A stretch of DNA of 62,000 nucleotides from Diphasiastrum complanatum (taxonomy: Eukaryota > Streptophyta > Lycopodiopsida > Lycopodiales > Lycopodiaceae). The notes beneath the pieces are model-generated. The model was not told the origin of the DNA and made no database searches. It saw only the letters and a program-made list of their open reading frames with translations. Where the stretch lies: contig CM055095.1 of NCBI GenBank assembly GCA_029204225.1, positions 66,117,940 through 66,179,939 of the forward strand. Reading direction: 5' to 3'. The position numbers were made by a program, and so were the translations under genes. Position 1 is the first letter of the stretch; each line of letters starts with the position of its first letter. This document shows, piece by piece, positions 47,820 to 58,306 of this stretch.

Positions 47820-48696
47820 CTACCATCTTAAATTCACTATACAAGGAAATTTTTCACCTCTAATGCCATCAAGATCATTTCCTGTGAGAATTATATCATC
47901 AACATATAAAACCCAAATAATGATCTTCTCATCATTAGATTTGTAGTACAATGATGGTTCATAAGAACTTACAACAAATCCAATGAAAATAATATAAGAA
48001 TGCAACCTAGAGTATCATGCTCTAGGTCCATAAAGACTCTTCTTCATTGAAGCATACTTTGTCTTCTTCTCCATCTTTGATGAAGCCCTCGGGTTGGCAC
48101 ATGTAAATTTCCTCTTCCAAGAATCCATTCAAGAAAGCGTTTGTCACATCAAGTTGAAAGAGCTCCCCATTTGAAAGAAGTAGCAAGTCATATGATCAAT
48201 CTAATGGTTACAAGCTTTGCAACAGGAGCAAAGTTTTCATCATAATCTATGCCTTTGACTTGCAAAAATCCTTTTGCTACAAGTCTAGCCTTATACTTAT
48301 GAATGGAACCATCTTGATTATATTTCAATCTATATATCCATTTACAAGTAAGAGGCTTCTTTCCATAAGGTAGATCAACAAGATCCCAAGTTTGATTTCC
48401 AACAAAGCATCAAGCTCGACTTGCATATTCTTCCGAATTTGAGAGTTAATTGCTTCCTTAAAACAAGTTGGTTCCTCAAGCATAGTAGTCAAGAAATAAT
48501 AAGAGGTATGTAGTTGAGAATCTGCCCTTTGCTTCCCTTTGTCAATATAAGTGAGCCTTGATGGCTCGGTCCTCATCCTTGTTGATCTTCTTGGCTCCTT
48601 TGGATCTTGAGCAAGATCCTCTTGCTCTTCAACTCCTTGAAGCTCCTCCTCGGCCATTGCATGATCATTGACAAGATGAGAGTTGTTGAAAAGCAC
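47820..48696 (-). pseudogene. Element J reverse transcriptase remnants
   Basis: The linker RRSTRMRTEPSRLTYIDKGK and the RT opening lie in 48325-48696. EEEIYMCQPEGFIKDG-like text is near 48070-48120, and the catalytic box WVLYVDDIILTGNDLDG is in 47820-48005. Several frameshifts. Confidence 0.8.
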
Positions 48697-48729
48697 CTTC
48701 TCTTTGACATTGAGAGATTCATCAAAAAG

Positions 48730-49170
48730 TACATCTCTACTTACATCAACTTTCTTGGTAATAGGATCAAATATCCTATAAGCTTTACTATTTTCACTAT
48801 AACCAACAAAGATGCCTTTACTTCCTTCCTTCTAAATGAATGTGTACATTACAAGTACAACCAAGTATTTTTAAATCACTAAGATTTGGCCTTTTGCCAT
48901 ACAATGCTTCAAAAGGTGTGAGTCCTTCAATGGCACTATTACATCTCTACTTATATCAACTTTCTTGGTAATAGGATCAAATATCCTATAAGCTTTACTA
49001 TTTTCACTATAACCAACAAAGATGCCTTTAAATGAAGTAGCATCTTCCTTCTTCCTTACTTCTAAAGGAATGTGTACATAACAAGTACAACCAAATATTT
49101 TCAAATCACTAAGATTTGGCCTTTCGCCATACAATGTTTTAAAAGGTGTGAGTCCTTCAATGACACTATT
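48730..49170 (-). repeat. ~210-bp tandem duplication inside J integrase
   Basis: 48730-48939 and 48940-49170 are direct copies (ACATCTCTACTTAYATCAAC to GAGTCCTTCAATGRCACTAT). Copy one lacks about 20 bp and has more changes. The duplication repeats the integrase C-terminal region. Confidence 0.85.
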
Positions 49171-49720
49171 AATCATTCTATTACATAGAAAGTTTGCACC
49201 CAAAATAGTTTCTCCCCAAAATGAAATAGGAAGAGATGCATCTAATCTCAATGCTTTAGCACACTCACATAGTGTTCTATTTTTCCTCTTGGCCACTCCA
49301 TTTTGTTAAGGAGTGTATGTTCATGTAAACTCTCCCCTAATGCCATTAGTTTCAAAAAACTTTTTCATCCTATTGGAGATGTACTCCCCTCCATTATCAC
49401 ATCTTAATACTTTCAAGCTAGCATTAAGTTGCTTTTCCACACGAGTTTTGAACTTTACAAATGATTAAAAAACATCACTTTTCTTAGAAAGAGGTAAAGC
49501 TAAGAGTATCTTGATTTATCATCAATAAATGTGACATCATACATAAGAGCTCCACCATTAGATTCATGTGAAAATGAATGCACATCCGAGTGTATAAGGT
49601 CAAGAGGAGAGTTAGATCTTGTCAAAGATCTCTTGAATGGTTGCTCTTAGAGTTATTGCAAGAGAGTAAGGTAGAGAAGTAGTCCTTTTGGTGTGTCATG
49701 TGGGAGCTAGCCCCACTATC
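48871..49720 (-). pseudogene. Element J integrase and protease fragment
   Basis: 49680-49720 encodes DSGASSHMT (protease active site). 49300-49640 can be read as LIHSDVH..TFIDD and RCDNGGEY in broken frames. 48871-49296 is open: KRKNRTLCECAKALRL (Glu-bearing block with E lost or shifted to K/A), FWGETILGANFLCNRM, FGCTCYVHIPLEVRKKED. Confidence 0.8.
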
Positions 49721-49807
49721 AAAAACCCTAAAAGATTTTGTAAGAGGAAAGGGAGATCAGCCCTTAGCTACAGCCGCCGCCAGCAATCAAGGGAAGGGAG
49801 GCTCCAT

Positions 49808-49977
<170 letters not shown>

Positions 49978-50804
49978 GTGGGATGACACACCTCCTCGAT
50001 CCTCAACAGCCCTAAAAAATCATTCCACGCATATTTGCTGCGAATTAGCTTTACAATCCCTGCTTCGACGACTTCAAACAATTTGTCATCCATGGCCTCT
50101 TGCTCCAGGAATCAGATTACCTCACCTCTCGCTGCCCCAACTGCCAATCAGGATGCATAACATGCGGTTCTACACAATCATGTGGCATCAACATCGACAA
50201 CCTCTAAAATAAGATAAGTTTATCTCAAGGCTGAAAGGATTGATGCCCTTGACAGATCAACTCGCCTTCCATCTTCTTGGCAAATGGGCTTCAAATATAG
50301 AGGTAATGAACTAGATTCTAACATGTAGGCCTTTAAATATTCAACACATCATCTGCAATAACAACTACATGTTTCTGTCTACTGCAGGTTATCCAACAAA
50401 TTGGATATAGCTTCCAAAGAAGTCCTCAGTAGGCTAACATTATTAACGGTTGTCCAAAAAATTTTGAATGGTTAAGAACAATTTTAAAAGGAGGATTCCT
50501 AACTTGTTTACACAGGGTTCAAAGCACAGGGCTACCTTCCTCTTCCTAGCAGGTCTGCTAACAGTATCGCGACCTTCACCAGCCTCTCTTTGCACTGAGC
50601 AGATGTCGACCTCTTCAAAAATCAGATTTTTCAGAGGTTTAAAAACCCATATCAATGAACCAAAGAAAAGAGAAAGAATTATTGTAAATTTTACAGTTCT
50701 AAACTCTTTCAACCATCAGTCCAAGATGTGAATCCAAGTGCGTTCCAATTTCAATTTGATATAGAATTTCTCTCCATTCCATCCAAAAACCGCATCTTAG
50801 CCAT

Positions 50805-50816
50805 GCTCTGATACCA
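50805..50816 (-). other. Element K primer binding site
   Basis: The plus strand reads GCTCTGATACCA, one base from the LTR start TGTAAAGACC. Confidence 0.8.
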
Positions 50817-50817
50817 A

Positions 50818-51206
50818 TGTAAAGACCACTAGGGACAATCCCCTAAGATGAGGATAGGAAAACACAAGAGAGACTGTGGAGCAAAACCACCCAACCAAAC
50901 CTAGAACCCTCCTGGATCTAGCCTTCAAGCTATGCCAATGTGACAGCAAGAGGAGAAGAGCTCACTGGTAACCTAGACCAAAGTCGTTGACGGAATAATC
51001 ACTACCTCAATATATAGAGAGTAGGATCCTGTGCATGAGTACATGCAATCCCCATGCAGGTCAACTATAAATAGGTCACAATTCTTCATGCATACCTCCT
51101 GCCTATATCAGTCACACATACATGCACTACTCCATATGTCTCAATTAGAGTGTCTGGGTCCTCTCAAGGTCATTAGTCACCAACAAGCCTCGATGTGGAA
51201 TAAAAT
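50818..51206 (-). repeat. Element K 5' LTR, truncated
   Basis: Matches the E LTRs from TGTAAAGACCACTAGGG to GATGTGGAATAAAATC, then ends at the start of element I sequence. Confidence 0.75.
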
Positions 51207-51925
51207 CTTGAAGCTAGAGAGCACTATGACGACAAGAATGAGTCTGATCAAGCTCTCTACAAGGCAGGGAACTCAAGAAGGCAGAACAAAAGGAAGGAAC
51301 AGGTAGCAAGACAACGACAAGAAGACATGCCACAGATGTGACTGCCACACAGTGGATAAATGCTGGCTGAATTCAAGGATTGAGCACATACATTGTCACA
51401 AGAAAGGCCATGCAACTATGGATTGCTACAACAATCCAAGAAACAAGAAGATGCAGAGCAGGAAGAAAAGCACAAACAACACATCATATGTGGAAAAGCC
51501 CGAATCCTCAAAGATGGTTGAAGACTGAACTAACAAAAGCCCTACTGCTTATTTGTGCACTGAAATATGTGCAACATCCACATCCGATGTTCAAGACATA
51601 GCCAAGTTTCAATGAAGTAAGCGACATTGGAGCACTTTGGCTGAGCACCAATGACAGAGATAGAAGACTGGATGATGTCCTGTATGTGCCGACACTATAG
51701 AAAGATCTGCTATCGGTTACTAAGATAGCAGATGCAGGCATGCGTGTGACATTTACAGAATAGTCACACAATGTGGTTGATGTCAGCTCCAGTACACTCA
51801 TCACACAAGGCAGACGAAGAGGAAACTTGTATCACTTGAAGGTTTGCCTACCAACAGAGAAGGCTCATCAAGTTCGTGAGCCTACAGACGTTCTGTGGCA
51901 TAGGAGACTATGCCACATGAACCCA
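51207..51925 (+). pseudogene. Copia element I, part 1: Gag end to integrase start
   Basis: Plus-strand frames give a basic Gag tail (AREHYDDKNESDQALYKAG) and two knuckle-like motifs (CHRCDCHTVDKC and HCHKKGHATMDC). The protease end LDDVLYVPTL, a stop, and KDLLSVTKIADAGMRVTF follow. Last comes the pre-integrase/zinc block GRRRGNLYHLKV..LWHRRLCHMNP, where element H interrupts. In-frame stops show decay before or after the insertion. Confidence 0.8.
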
Positions 51926-52568
51926 AGATCCTAAGTGGATCTAAACTCCAAGATCATTGGCTTGAATGCTTGCACTCCAAACTACATAAGCTAGGAATTG
52001 GCAACACATTCTATGCTACCTAGAATGCAAAGAACTTGATCAAAAAGCATTTACCACAAATGGAAACTTCCATAAACATCAAGTGCGGCCCAAAATAGCA
52101 TTATACAGTCCATAATACATCAGCCTACCACTTTTGGAAAGCACCTAAGATCATACACAATAGCTTGAAGACAATACACACAACAATGCTCTCAATGGAG
52201 GAAGAAACAATGACAATGATCTATTGATCTCAATGAAGCATACAAAAGGTTTCTCCAACCTATTCTCCACGACTTCCCTACTATTTATGGATGAGGAAGA
52301 TGACTCTCTCTCCTCTCTCTAGAAGGTACTTGACCCTAGATATTCCCTATATAGGAAAAATAGCTAAAAATGGCTTATATGACCAAAATACATCAAAATG
52401 GTCTCATTTTGAAGGGTATGAAGTTTGACACTTCATCATACTGAAAAAATACAGTAAATAAAAACATTGTGGCCTGGTTCACACGTGCGAAACTCCAGAA
52501 CCAAAACTATTTACAATTTTAGCCAATTTAGGCCTCAAACTAGCTAGGAAATGTTGACAATTTTCACA
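51926..52568 (-). repeat. Element H 3' LTR (643 bp, lacks 12 end bases)
   Basis: Begins AGATCCTAAGTGG directly after ACCCA; the partner starts TGTGAAAAATACAGATCC. Ends GACAATTTTCACA. TATATA at 52348-52353. Confidence 0.9.
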
Positions 52569-53757
52569 CTCCCTCTTCAACATTGGATGCTAGTTTCAAC
52601 ATAGTCTTTGAGCACATTCCAAGATTAGATCTATGCATTAAATATAGGTCCTTTCCCAATGGTTTGGTGAAGATATCAGCCACACACTCCTTTGAAGAGA
52701 CATGTTGAAGCTCCACCTCTTTGGCAATGACTTGATCTCTCACAAAATGGTGAGCAATCTCAATGTGCTTGCTCCTTGCATGAAAAACAGGATTGCTTGC
52801 CAAGCTTTGGGCTGAAAGGTTATCACAAAGTATGATTGGAGTCTTCTCTGGTTCCAGCAAGTGAAGATCCAATAACATCCTCTTGATCCAAAGAATCTCC
52901 TTGGTGCATGTTGTTAATGCCTTGTACTCGGCTTCGGTGGAAGATAGAGAGATAGTTGGTTGCTTCTTTGATAGCCATGAGACCACTCCATCTCCAAGAT
53001 AGATTGCAAAGGCACTTGTTGACTTCCTATCCATTTGATCACCTGCAAAATCTGAATCTGAAAATCCACAAAGGTTAGGTGTAGTACCTCCATACAAGAT
53101 GCCAAAATCTCTAGATCCCGAGATGTATCTAAGTACTCTCTTTCCTAGCTTCCAATGAGCCTCACTAGGATCTTGCATAAATTGACTTAGTTTACCAACC
53201 ACAAAGCTTAGATCAGGTCTTGTGATGGTTAACCATATAAGAGATCCTATTAGCTTTCTATAGAGAGTAATGTCCTTGAAGGATCTTTCATTACTTCTTG
53301 TAGTTAGCTTTACATTTGATTCCATAGGAGTAGAAACAACTTTACAATCTTCCATATGAAACCTTTTTAGAATAGAGTTAACATACTTTTCTTGACATAT
53401 GAATGTAGATTTAGAAGTTCTAATAATCTCTATTCCTAAGATATAATGAAGTTTACCAAGATCTTGAATTTCAAACTCTCTTTTGAGTGCCATCTTGATT
53501 TCATCTATATCTAGATTGTTACCACCACTTAAGATAATGTCATCAACATAGATCAAAAGTAAAGTGATATCATTTTCATTCAATCTAAAGTAGAGAGAAT
53601 GATCATACTCACTCATAACAAAGTTTTGAGAAAGTAAGAAGGAATTGAGCTTAGCATACCAACTCCTTGGTGCTTGCTTTAGCCCATACAAACTCTTTTG
53701 GAGATAGCACACATGATTAGGCTCATCATGTGAAACATAGCCCTCGGGTTGCTCCAT
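52564..53757 (-). pseudogene. Element H RT (catalytic part) and RNase H
   Basis: 397 open codons in the same frame as the upstream ORF, separated from it by one TAA. MEQPEGYVSHDEPNHVCYL, SLYGLKQAPRSWYAKL, the catalytic box LIYVDD (Asp 72-73 of this part), LIGSLIWLTITRPDLSF, RNase H blocks FSDSDFAGDQMDRKSTSAF and SLSSTEAEYKAL, and tail ADIFTKPLGK. All catalytic motifs are present. The stop codon slightly overlaps the LTR/PPT area, as is usual for copia. Confidence 0.9.
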
Positions 53758-56517
53758 TTAAATATCTTCTTCAAGATCACCATTCAAGAAGGCATTAGTA
53801 ACATCCATTTGCCACATATCCCAATCATAAAGAGTTGCAAGAGAGATTAGGATTCGAATAGTTACCATCTTTGCCACGGGTGCAAAGGTCTCATCATAGT
53901 CAATACCATATTCTTGAGCATACCCCTTTGCCACCAACCTTGCCTTGTACTTGTTGATTGATCCATCTTGATTTGTCTTGATCTTGAAGATCCACTTACA
54001 ACCAATTGCCTTCTTGTCCTTTGGAAGCTTTACCAACCTCCATGTGTTGCTTTTGATGAGTGCTTGATGCTCATGATCCATGGCTTGGATCCATTCCTTC
54101 TTTTGAATTGCTTCACCTACACAAGTTGGTTCATCAAAAGAGGTAAGAAAAGCAAAGTTAGAGTTGTCCACCACTTGCTTTCCTTTTTCATCATAGGTTA
54201 GCCTTGATGGCTTAGCCCTTTGCCTTTGAGTCTTCCTTGAAGTTTGCTTTGGAGTGGCATCTCCATCTTCATCCAAGACATCTTGCACATCATGATGATT
54301 AGTAGGCACATCAACATCAACATCAACAACATTGGAAACATTCTCTTCATGAAAGATGACATCCCTACTTATGACAACTTTCTTTGTAGAAGGAATGTAC
54401 ACTTTGTAAGCCTTGCTTACTTCACTATAGCCAACAAACACACCCTTCTTTGATGAAGGATCTTCTTTAGTTCTATCATCAAGTGTGATATTGACAAAAC
54501 ATGTACATCCAAAGATCCTACAATGCTTGACACTCGGCCTTCTACCATAAAGAACCTCATGAGGAGTTTTACCATCCAAGGAAGCACTTGTCCATCTATT
54601 ACATAGATAGTTAGCACATGCTAAAGCTTCCCCCCAAAAAGACTTATCAAGATTAGCATGTAGTCTCATTGCCTTGGCACATTCACAAAGGGTTCTATTC
54701 TTCCTCTCGGCCACTCCATTCTGTTGTGGAGTCCTAGGACTAGACATCTCCCTCTTAATCCCATGTGCTATACAAAAGTCTTTGAACCTATTTGAGGTGT
54801 ATTCCCCTCCATTATCAGATCTTAAGCATTTGATCTTTGTATTGAATTGGTTTTCCATTTCATTCTTGAACTTGACAAATGCAGCAAACACTTCATCCTT
54901 ACTTTTAAGAAGATAGATCCAAGTATACCTACTAAAGTCATCAATGAAAGTTGCATACATCTTTGCCCCACCATTGCTATTTGTACTAGAAGAATGAATA
55001 TCAGAATGCACAAGTTGAAAAGCTTCTTTAGATCTAGAAGTAGATCTAGAATAAGCAAGTCTATGAGATTTGGACAAGGCACAATGTTCACAAACACTAT
55101 TGTTTGCAACAAGACTTTTAGGGAGACCAAGAACAAGCTCTTTCTTTGCCATTACCTCCAAAGATTTGAAGTTGGGATGGCCCAACCTCTTGTGCCAAAC
55201 TTCTTGGTTTGTCAATTGCTCCCTAGCCATACATCCTTCATGATTAGAGATCACACATGCATCAAGCTTGAAAAGTTTACCATGCCTCCTACCTTGAGCA
55301 ATCAAGGATCCACATTTACTTATCAAACATGCATCTCCAATGAACTCCACATCAAGTCCTTTGTCAATCATTTGACTTACACTAAGCAAATTCTTAGTGA
55401 TTGAAGGAATGTACAAAACATTTTCAAGATTTGCTTTCCTATTTGTCGAAAGGGAAATAGGAATAGTGCCTATGCCTTTGATGTCACATTGACCATCATT
55501 TGCAGTGTAGATGATGTTACCTTCTCCCTCATAAGACAATAAGGATGTAAAGTATTCCTTATGTCTTGTCATGTGAGATGAGGCTCCACTATCAATCCAC
55601 CAAGGATCATTATCATCTATGTTGGCTAACAAACTTGAAGTCATAACAAGTGATTCACATGTGTTATGTTCTTCCTCATCTATTGTAAGATTTCCTTGCC
55701 TCTCTCCTTGCTCTCTTTTCTTCTTATAACATTCATTTGCAAAATGACCTTTTATCCCACAATAAAAGCACTTGAACTTTGACTTATTGTTCTTAGTAGA
55801 AGAGGAAGAGGAAGAGTGATCATCATGATCAAAGTTACCACCTTTGGACCATTTCCCTTTGCCTTTACCTTTGCCCTTGAATTTGCCTTTTGTGAAGAAA
55901 GCCTCTTCACCTCCACCTTGCAAGGATGCACCATCAAGCTTTGATTGCGACCTATGTTCTTCAGCCAATAAGATTTCTTGCAAGTCAACCACACTTGGCA
56001 AGACTCTTTGAATGGCAAAACTTTGCACAAGGTTAGCATGTTCATTTAGCAAAACATTCAACATAACTTGGACTATTTCACCATCTTTTATGTTCTCATC
56101 AATGCATGCTAAGTCATCACTTAGGGACTTAACTCTCAAGATAAATGCATGAGCACTTTCACCCTCTCTTTGCCTACTAGAAAATATTTCTCTCTTTAGG
56201 GTCAATACCCTAGATGTGGACTTTGATTCAAAGAGCTTCTTTAAGGCATTCCATGCCTCACTTGCACTTTGACACTTTCCAACTTCCTTGAGAAGTTCAT
56301 TTGTAACATTCATTTTAATGATATGAAGAGCCCTTTTGGCCTTCTTATCAAACCTTTGTTGCTCTTGAAGTGTGAGAGGTCTCTCTTCAATTTCTGCAAC
56401 TATGTCCATGAGTTCATTCAACTCAAGTAAGGACTCCATCCTCACTTTCCAAGTAGAGTAGTTTGATGAACTCAACCTTTCACTAGACTCTAGCATGATC
56501 CCACCATTGGAAGCCAT
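53758..56517 (-). CDS. Element H Gag-protease-integrase-RT start
   Basis: 919 codons. Gag 1-200 (NYSTWKVRMESLLEL), knuckle CFYCGIKGHFANEC (250-263), protease WWIDSGASSHMT (DSGA 309-312). Integrase zinc domain H442, H447, C476, C479; catalytic D506, D568, E604, with the expected 35 residues between the last two. FGCTCFVNI and SRDVIFHEE follow, then the RT opening IGCKWIFKIKTNQDGSINKY and QMDVTNAFLNGDLEEDI. The ORF then meets TAA at 53758-53760, where relatives have Tyr (EEEIYMEQP). Autonomous Ty1/copia elements make one polyprotein; this copy is one nonsense codon short of that. Start Met agrees with element A. Confidence 0.93.
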   Translation of the reverse strand: MASNGGIMLESSERLSSSNYSTWKVRMESLLELNELMDIVAEIEERPLTLQEQQRFDKKAKRALHIIKMNVTNELLKEVGKCQSASEAWNALKKLFESKSTSRVLTLKREIFSSRQREGESAHAFILRVKSLSDDLACIDENIKDGEIVQVMLNVLLNEHANLVQSFAIQRVLPSVVDLQEILLAEEHRSQSKLDGASLQGGGEEAFFTKGKFKGKGKGKGKWSKGGNFDHDDHSSSSSSTKNNKSKFKCFYCGIKGHFANECYKKKREQGERQGNLTIDEEEHNTCESLVMTSSLLANIDDNDPWWIDSGASSHMTRHKEYFTSLLSYEGEGNIIYTANDGQCDIKGIGTIPISLSTNRKANLENVLYIPSITKNLLSVSQMIDKGLDVEFIGDACLISKCGSLIAQGRRHGKLFKLDACVISNHEGCMAREQLTNQEVWHKRLGHPNFKSLEVMAKKELVLGLPKSLVANNSVCEHCALSKSHRLAYSRSTSRSKEAFQLVHSDIHSSSTNSNGGAKMYATFIDDFSRYTWIYLLKSKDEVFAAFVKFKNEMENQFNTKIKCLRSDNGGEYTSNRFKDFCIAHGIKREMSSPRTPQQNGVAERKNRTLCECAKAMRLHANLDKSFWGEALACANYLCNRWTSASLDGKTPHEVLYGRRPSVKHCRIFGCTCFVNITLDDRTKEDPSSKKGVFVGYSEVSKAYKVYIPSTKKVVISRDVIFHEENVSNVVDVDVDVPTNHHDVQDVLDEDGDATPKQTSRKTQRQRAKPSRLTYDEKGKQVVDNSNFAFLTSFDEPTCVGEAIQKKEWIQAMDHEHQALIKSNTWRLVKLPKDKKAIGCKWIFKIKTNQDGSINKYKARLVAKGYAQEYGIDYDETFAPVAKMVTIRILISLATLYDWDMWQMDVTNAFLNGDLEEDI

Positions 56518-57639
56518 GATTCTAATGTTTCTTCAACTTTTAGGTTCTGTCCTAAAGCACTTAGCACTCACTTTTCTCTCAACAAATGATAGATAAAGAG
56601 ATCTATGAAGATTTAGGACCCTAAAACACTTCTATCTTGAACCTAGATGGTTTCCAAGCATAGAAAGGAAGATTGAAACACATGCAACACTTTGCACACA
56701 CTAAGAATGGATTACAAACTCAAACCAACCTGAACACACTCTTGCTTAAGCTCTCAAACTTTCCAGCAAGTGACCAAATCAAGTTATGGTGTGAAGAGTT
56801 ACTTGCATTCTTAGAAAATACCCAAAACTAGGATGCCAAGATTACCTAGTAATGAACAAACTTGATCAACATATGATCAACACACTAAGATATTGATTCA
56901 ACCTGTAAAACCACATGTAAACCACACTTCTAAAAGTTTATAAACTCTAGCAAGTGATAAATACAAGATTTAGAGGTGAATGAATGAGCACACTTAGTGA
57001 ATCACAAGACTAGCTTCACTATCTTGTCAAATCTTGGTGTTTAGATGTAGATCTAAGATCACTTCACATGAGAATGTTCCTCAACCTGTTAAGAACCTGA
57101 AAACACACTTGCATAATGGTTAACACCTTCCAGCAAATGCTCCAATCAAATTACATAAGGAGAGTTACTTACATGCTCAACAAAGTACACCAAAATTTAT
57201 GCCAAAATTGATGACAATCTTTACAATATGCTCTTCACAATGGAGCTTACAATATGTTCACCCAAAAAAGGGGATCTTTCATCCAAATGGGAGCTTTGCT
57301 CAGCCTTTAGGAGAATTACAACTCACTCAAAAGAGCATTTGTCATCCACTTAAGGAGAAGTTTCATCCACTTAAGGAGAGTGTTCATCCAAGAATGGAGA
57401 TTGTCAACAATAGGATTGAAAAGAACATTGTTAGTATTGAATATGCACAACCCTCACAATCACAAATGATTAGGTGTTATGATCTGATCCAAAATAGTTT
57501 CTTTTCAGCCTCTGATCAACTCACAAAACAAAGGTTAGTAAGATTTGATCAACAAAGCAATGCAAAATCATGCTAGAACTTGATCAAACATCCAAATATC
57601 ACCAAAAATGGAATACTTACTGTAAATAGAAGCCAACCA
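56518..57639 (-). other. Element H 5' leader
   Basis: About 1.1 kb between PBS and Gag with no conserved ORF. The 125-residue plus-strand ORF at 57199-57576 is antisense and contains short repeated words (CATCCACTTAAGGAGA), and is not recognised. Confidence 0.5.
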
Positions 57640-57651
57640 GCTCTGATACCA
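57640..57651 (-). other. Element H primer binding site
   Basis: The minus strand reads TGGTATCAGAGC, a perfect initiator-Met tRNA complement, directly after the LTR. Confidence 0.9.
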
Positions 57652-58306
57652 TGTGAAAAATACAGATCCTAAGTGGATATAAACTCCAAGATCATTGGCT
57701 TGAATGCTTGCACTCCAAACTACATAAGCTAGGAATTGGCAACACATTCTATGCTACCTAGAATGCAAAGAACTTGATCAAAAAGCATTTATCACAAATG
57801 GAAACTTCCATAAACATCAAGTGCGGCCCAAAATAGCATTATACAGTCCATAATACATCAGCCTACCACTTTTGGAAAGCACCTAAGATCATACACAATA
57901 GCTTGAAGACAATACACACAACAATGCTCTCAATGGAGGAAGAAACAATGACAATGATCTATTGATCTCAATGAAGCATACAAAAGGTTTCTCCAACCTG
58001 TTCTCCACGACTTCCCTACTATTTATGGATGAGGAAGATGACTCTCTCTCCTCTCTCTAGAAGGTACTTGACCCTAGATATTCCCTATATAGGAAAAATA
58101 GCTAAAAATGGCTTATATGACCAAAATACATCAAAATGGTCTCATTTTGAAGGGTATGAAGTTTGACACTTCATCATACTGAAAAAATACAGTAAATAAA
58201 AACATTGTGGCCTGGTTCACACGTGTGAAACTCCAGAACCAAAACTATTTACAATTTTAGCCAATTTAGGCCTCAAACTAGCTAGGAAATGTTGACAATT
58301 TTCACA
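57652..58306 (-). repeat. Element H 5' LTR (655 bp)
   Basis: TGTGAAAAATACAGATCC to GACAATTTTCACA. TATATA at 58086-58091 on the transcribed strand. Confidence 0.92.

Larger units (their letters stand above)
46224..49722 (-). mobile_element. Element J: truncated, decayed copia element
   Basis: The 3' LTR (46224-46932), RNase H, RT, integrase and a protease fragment are in order on the minus strand. The 5' end is cut at 49722, where unrelated E-family sequence starts. Gag, the 5' LTR and PBS are missing. Internal deletion has also joined the protease start to the integrase core, skipping the zinc domain. Confidence 0.8.
51926..58306 (-). mobile_element. Element H: young, nearly intact copia element
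   Basis: About 6.4 kb. The LTRs 51926-52568 and 57652-58306 differ at four positions by my count, plus 12 terminal bases missing from the left one. The PBS is perfect and the PPT is GTTGAAGAGGGAG. Gag-Pol is open except for one TAA. The target duplication ACCCA (51921-51925 and 58306-58310) shares one base with the LTR end. It lies inside the integrase zinc domain of element I, whose frame continues across the site. Confidence 0.92.

Noticed and set aside
53758-53760. Programmed readthrough stop in element H
   Set aside because: The stop replaces a conserved Tyr inside RT rather than lying at a Gag-Pol border, so a simple nonsense mutation is the better reading unless all copies share it.
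54847-55404. 185-residue plus-strand ORF opposite element H
   Set aside because: Antisense to the intact integrase/protease coding region. Its composition mirrors the opposite strand.
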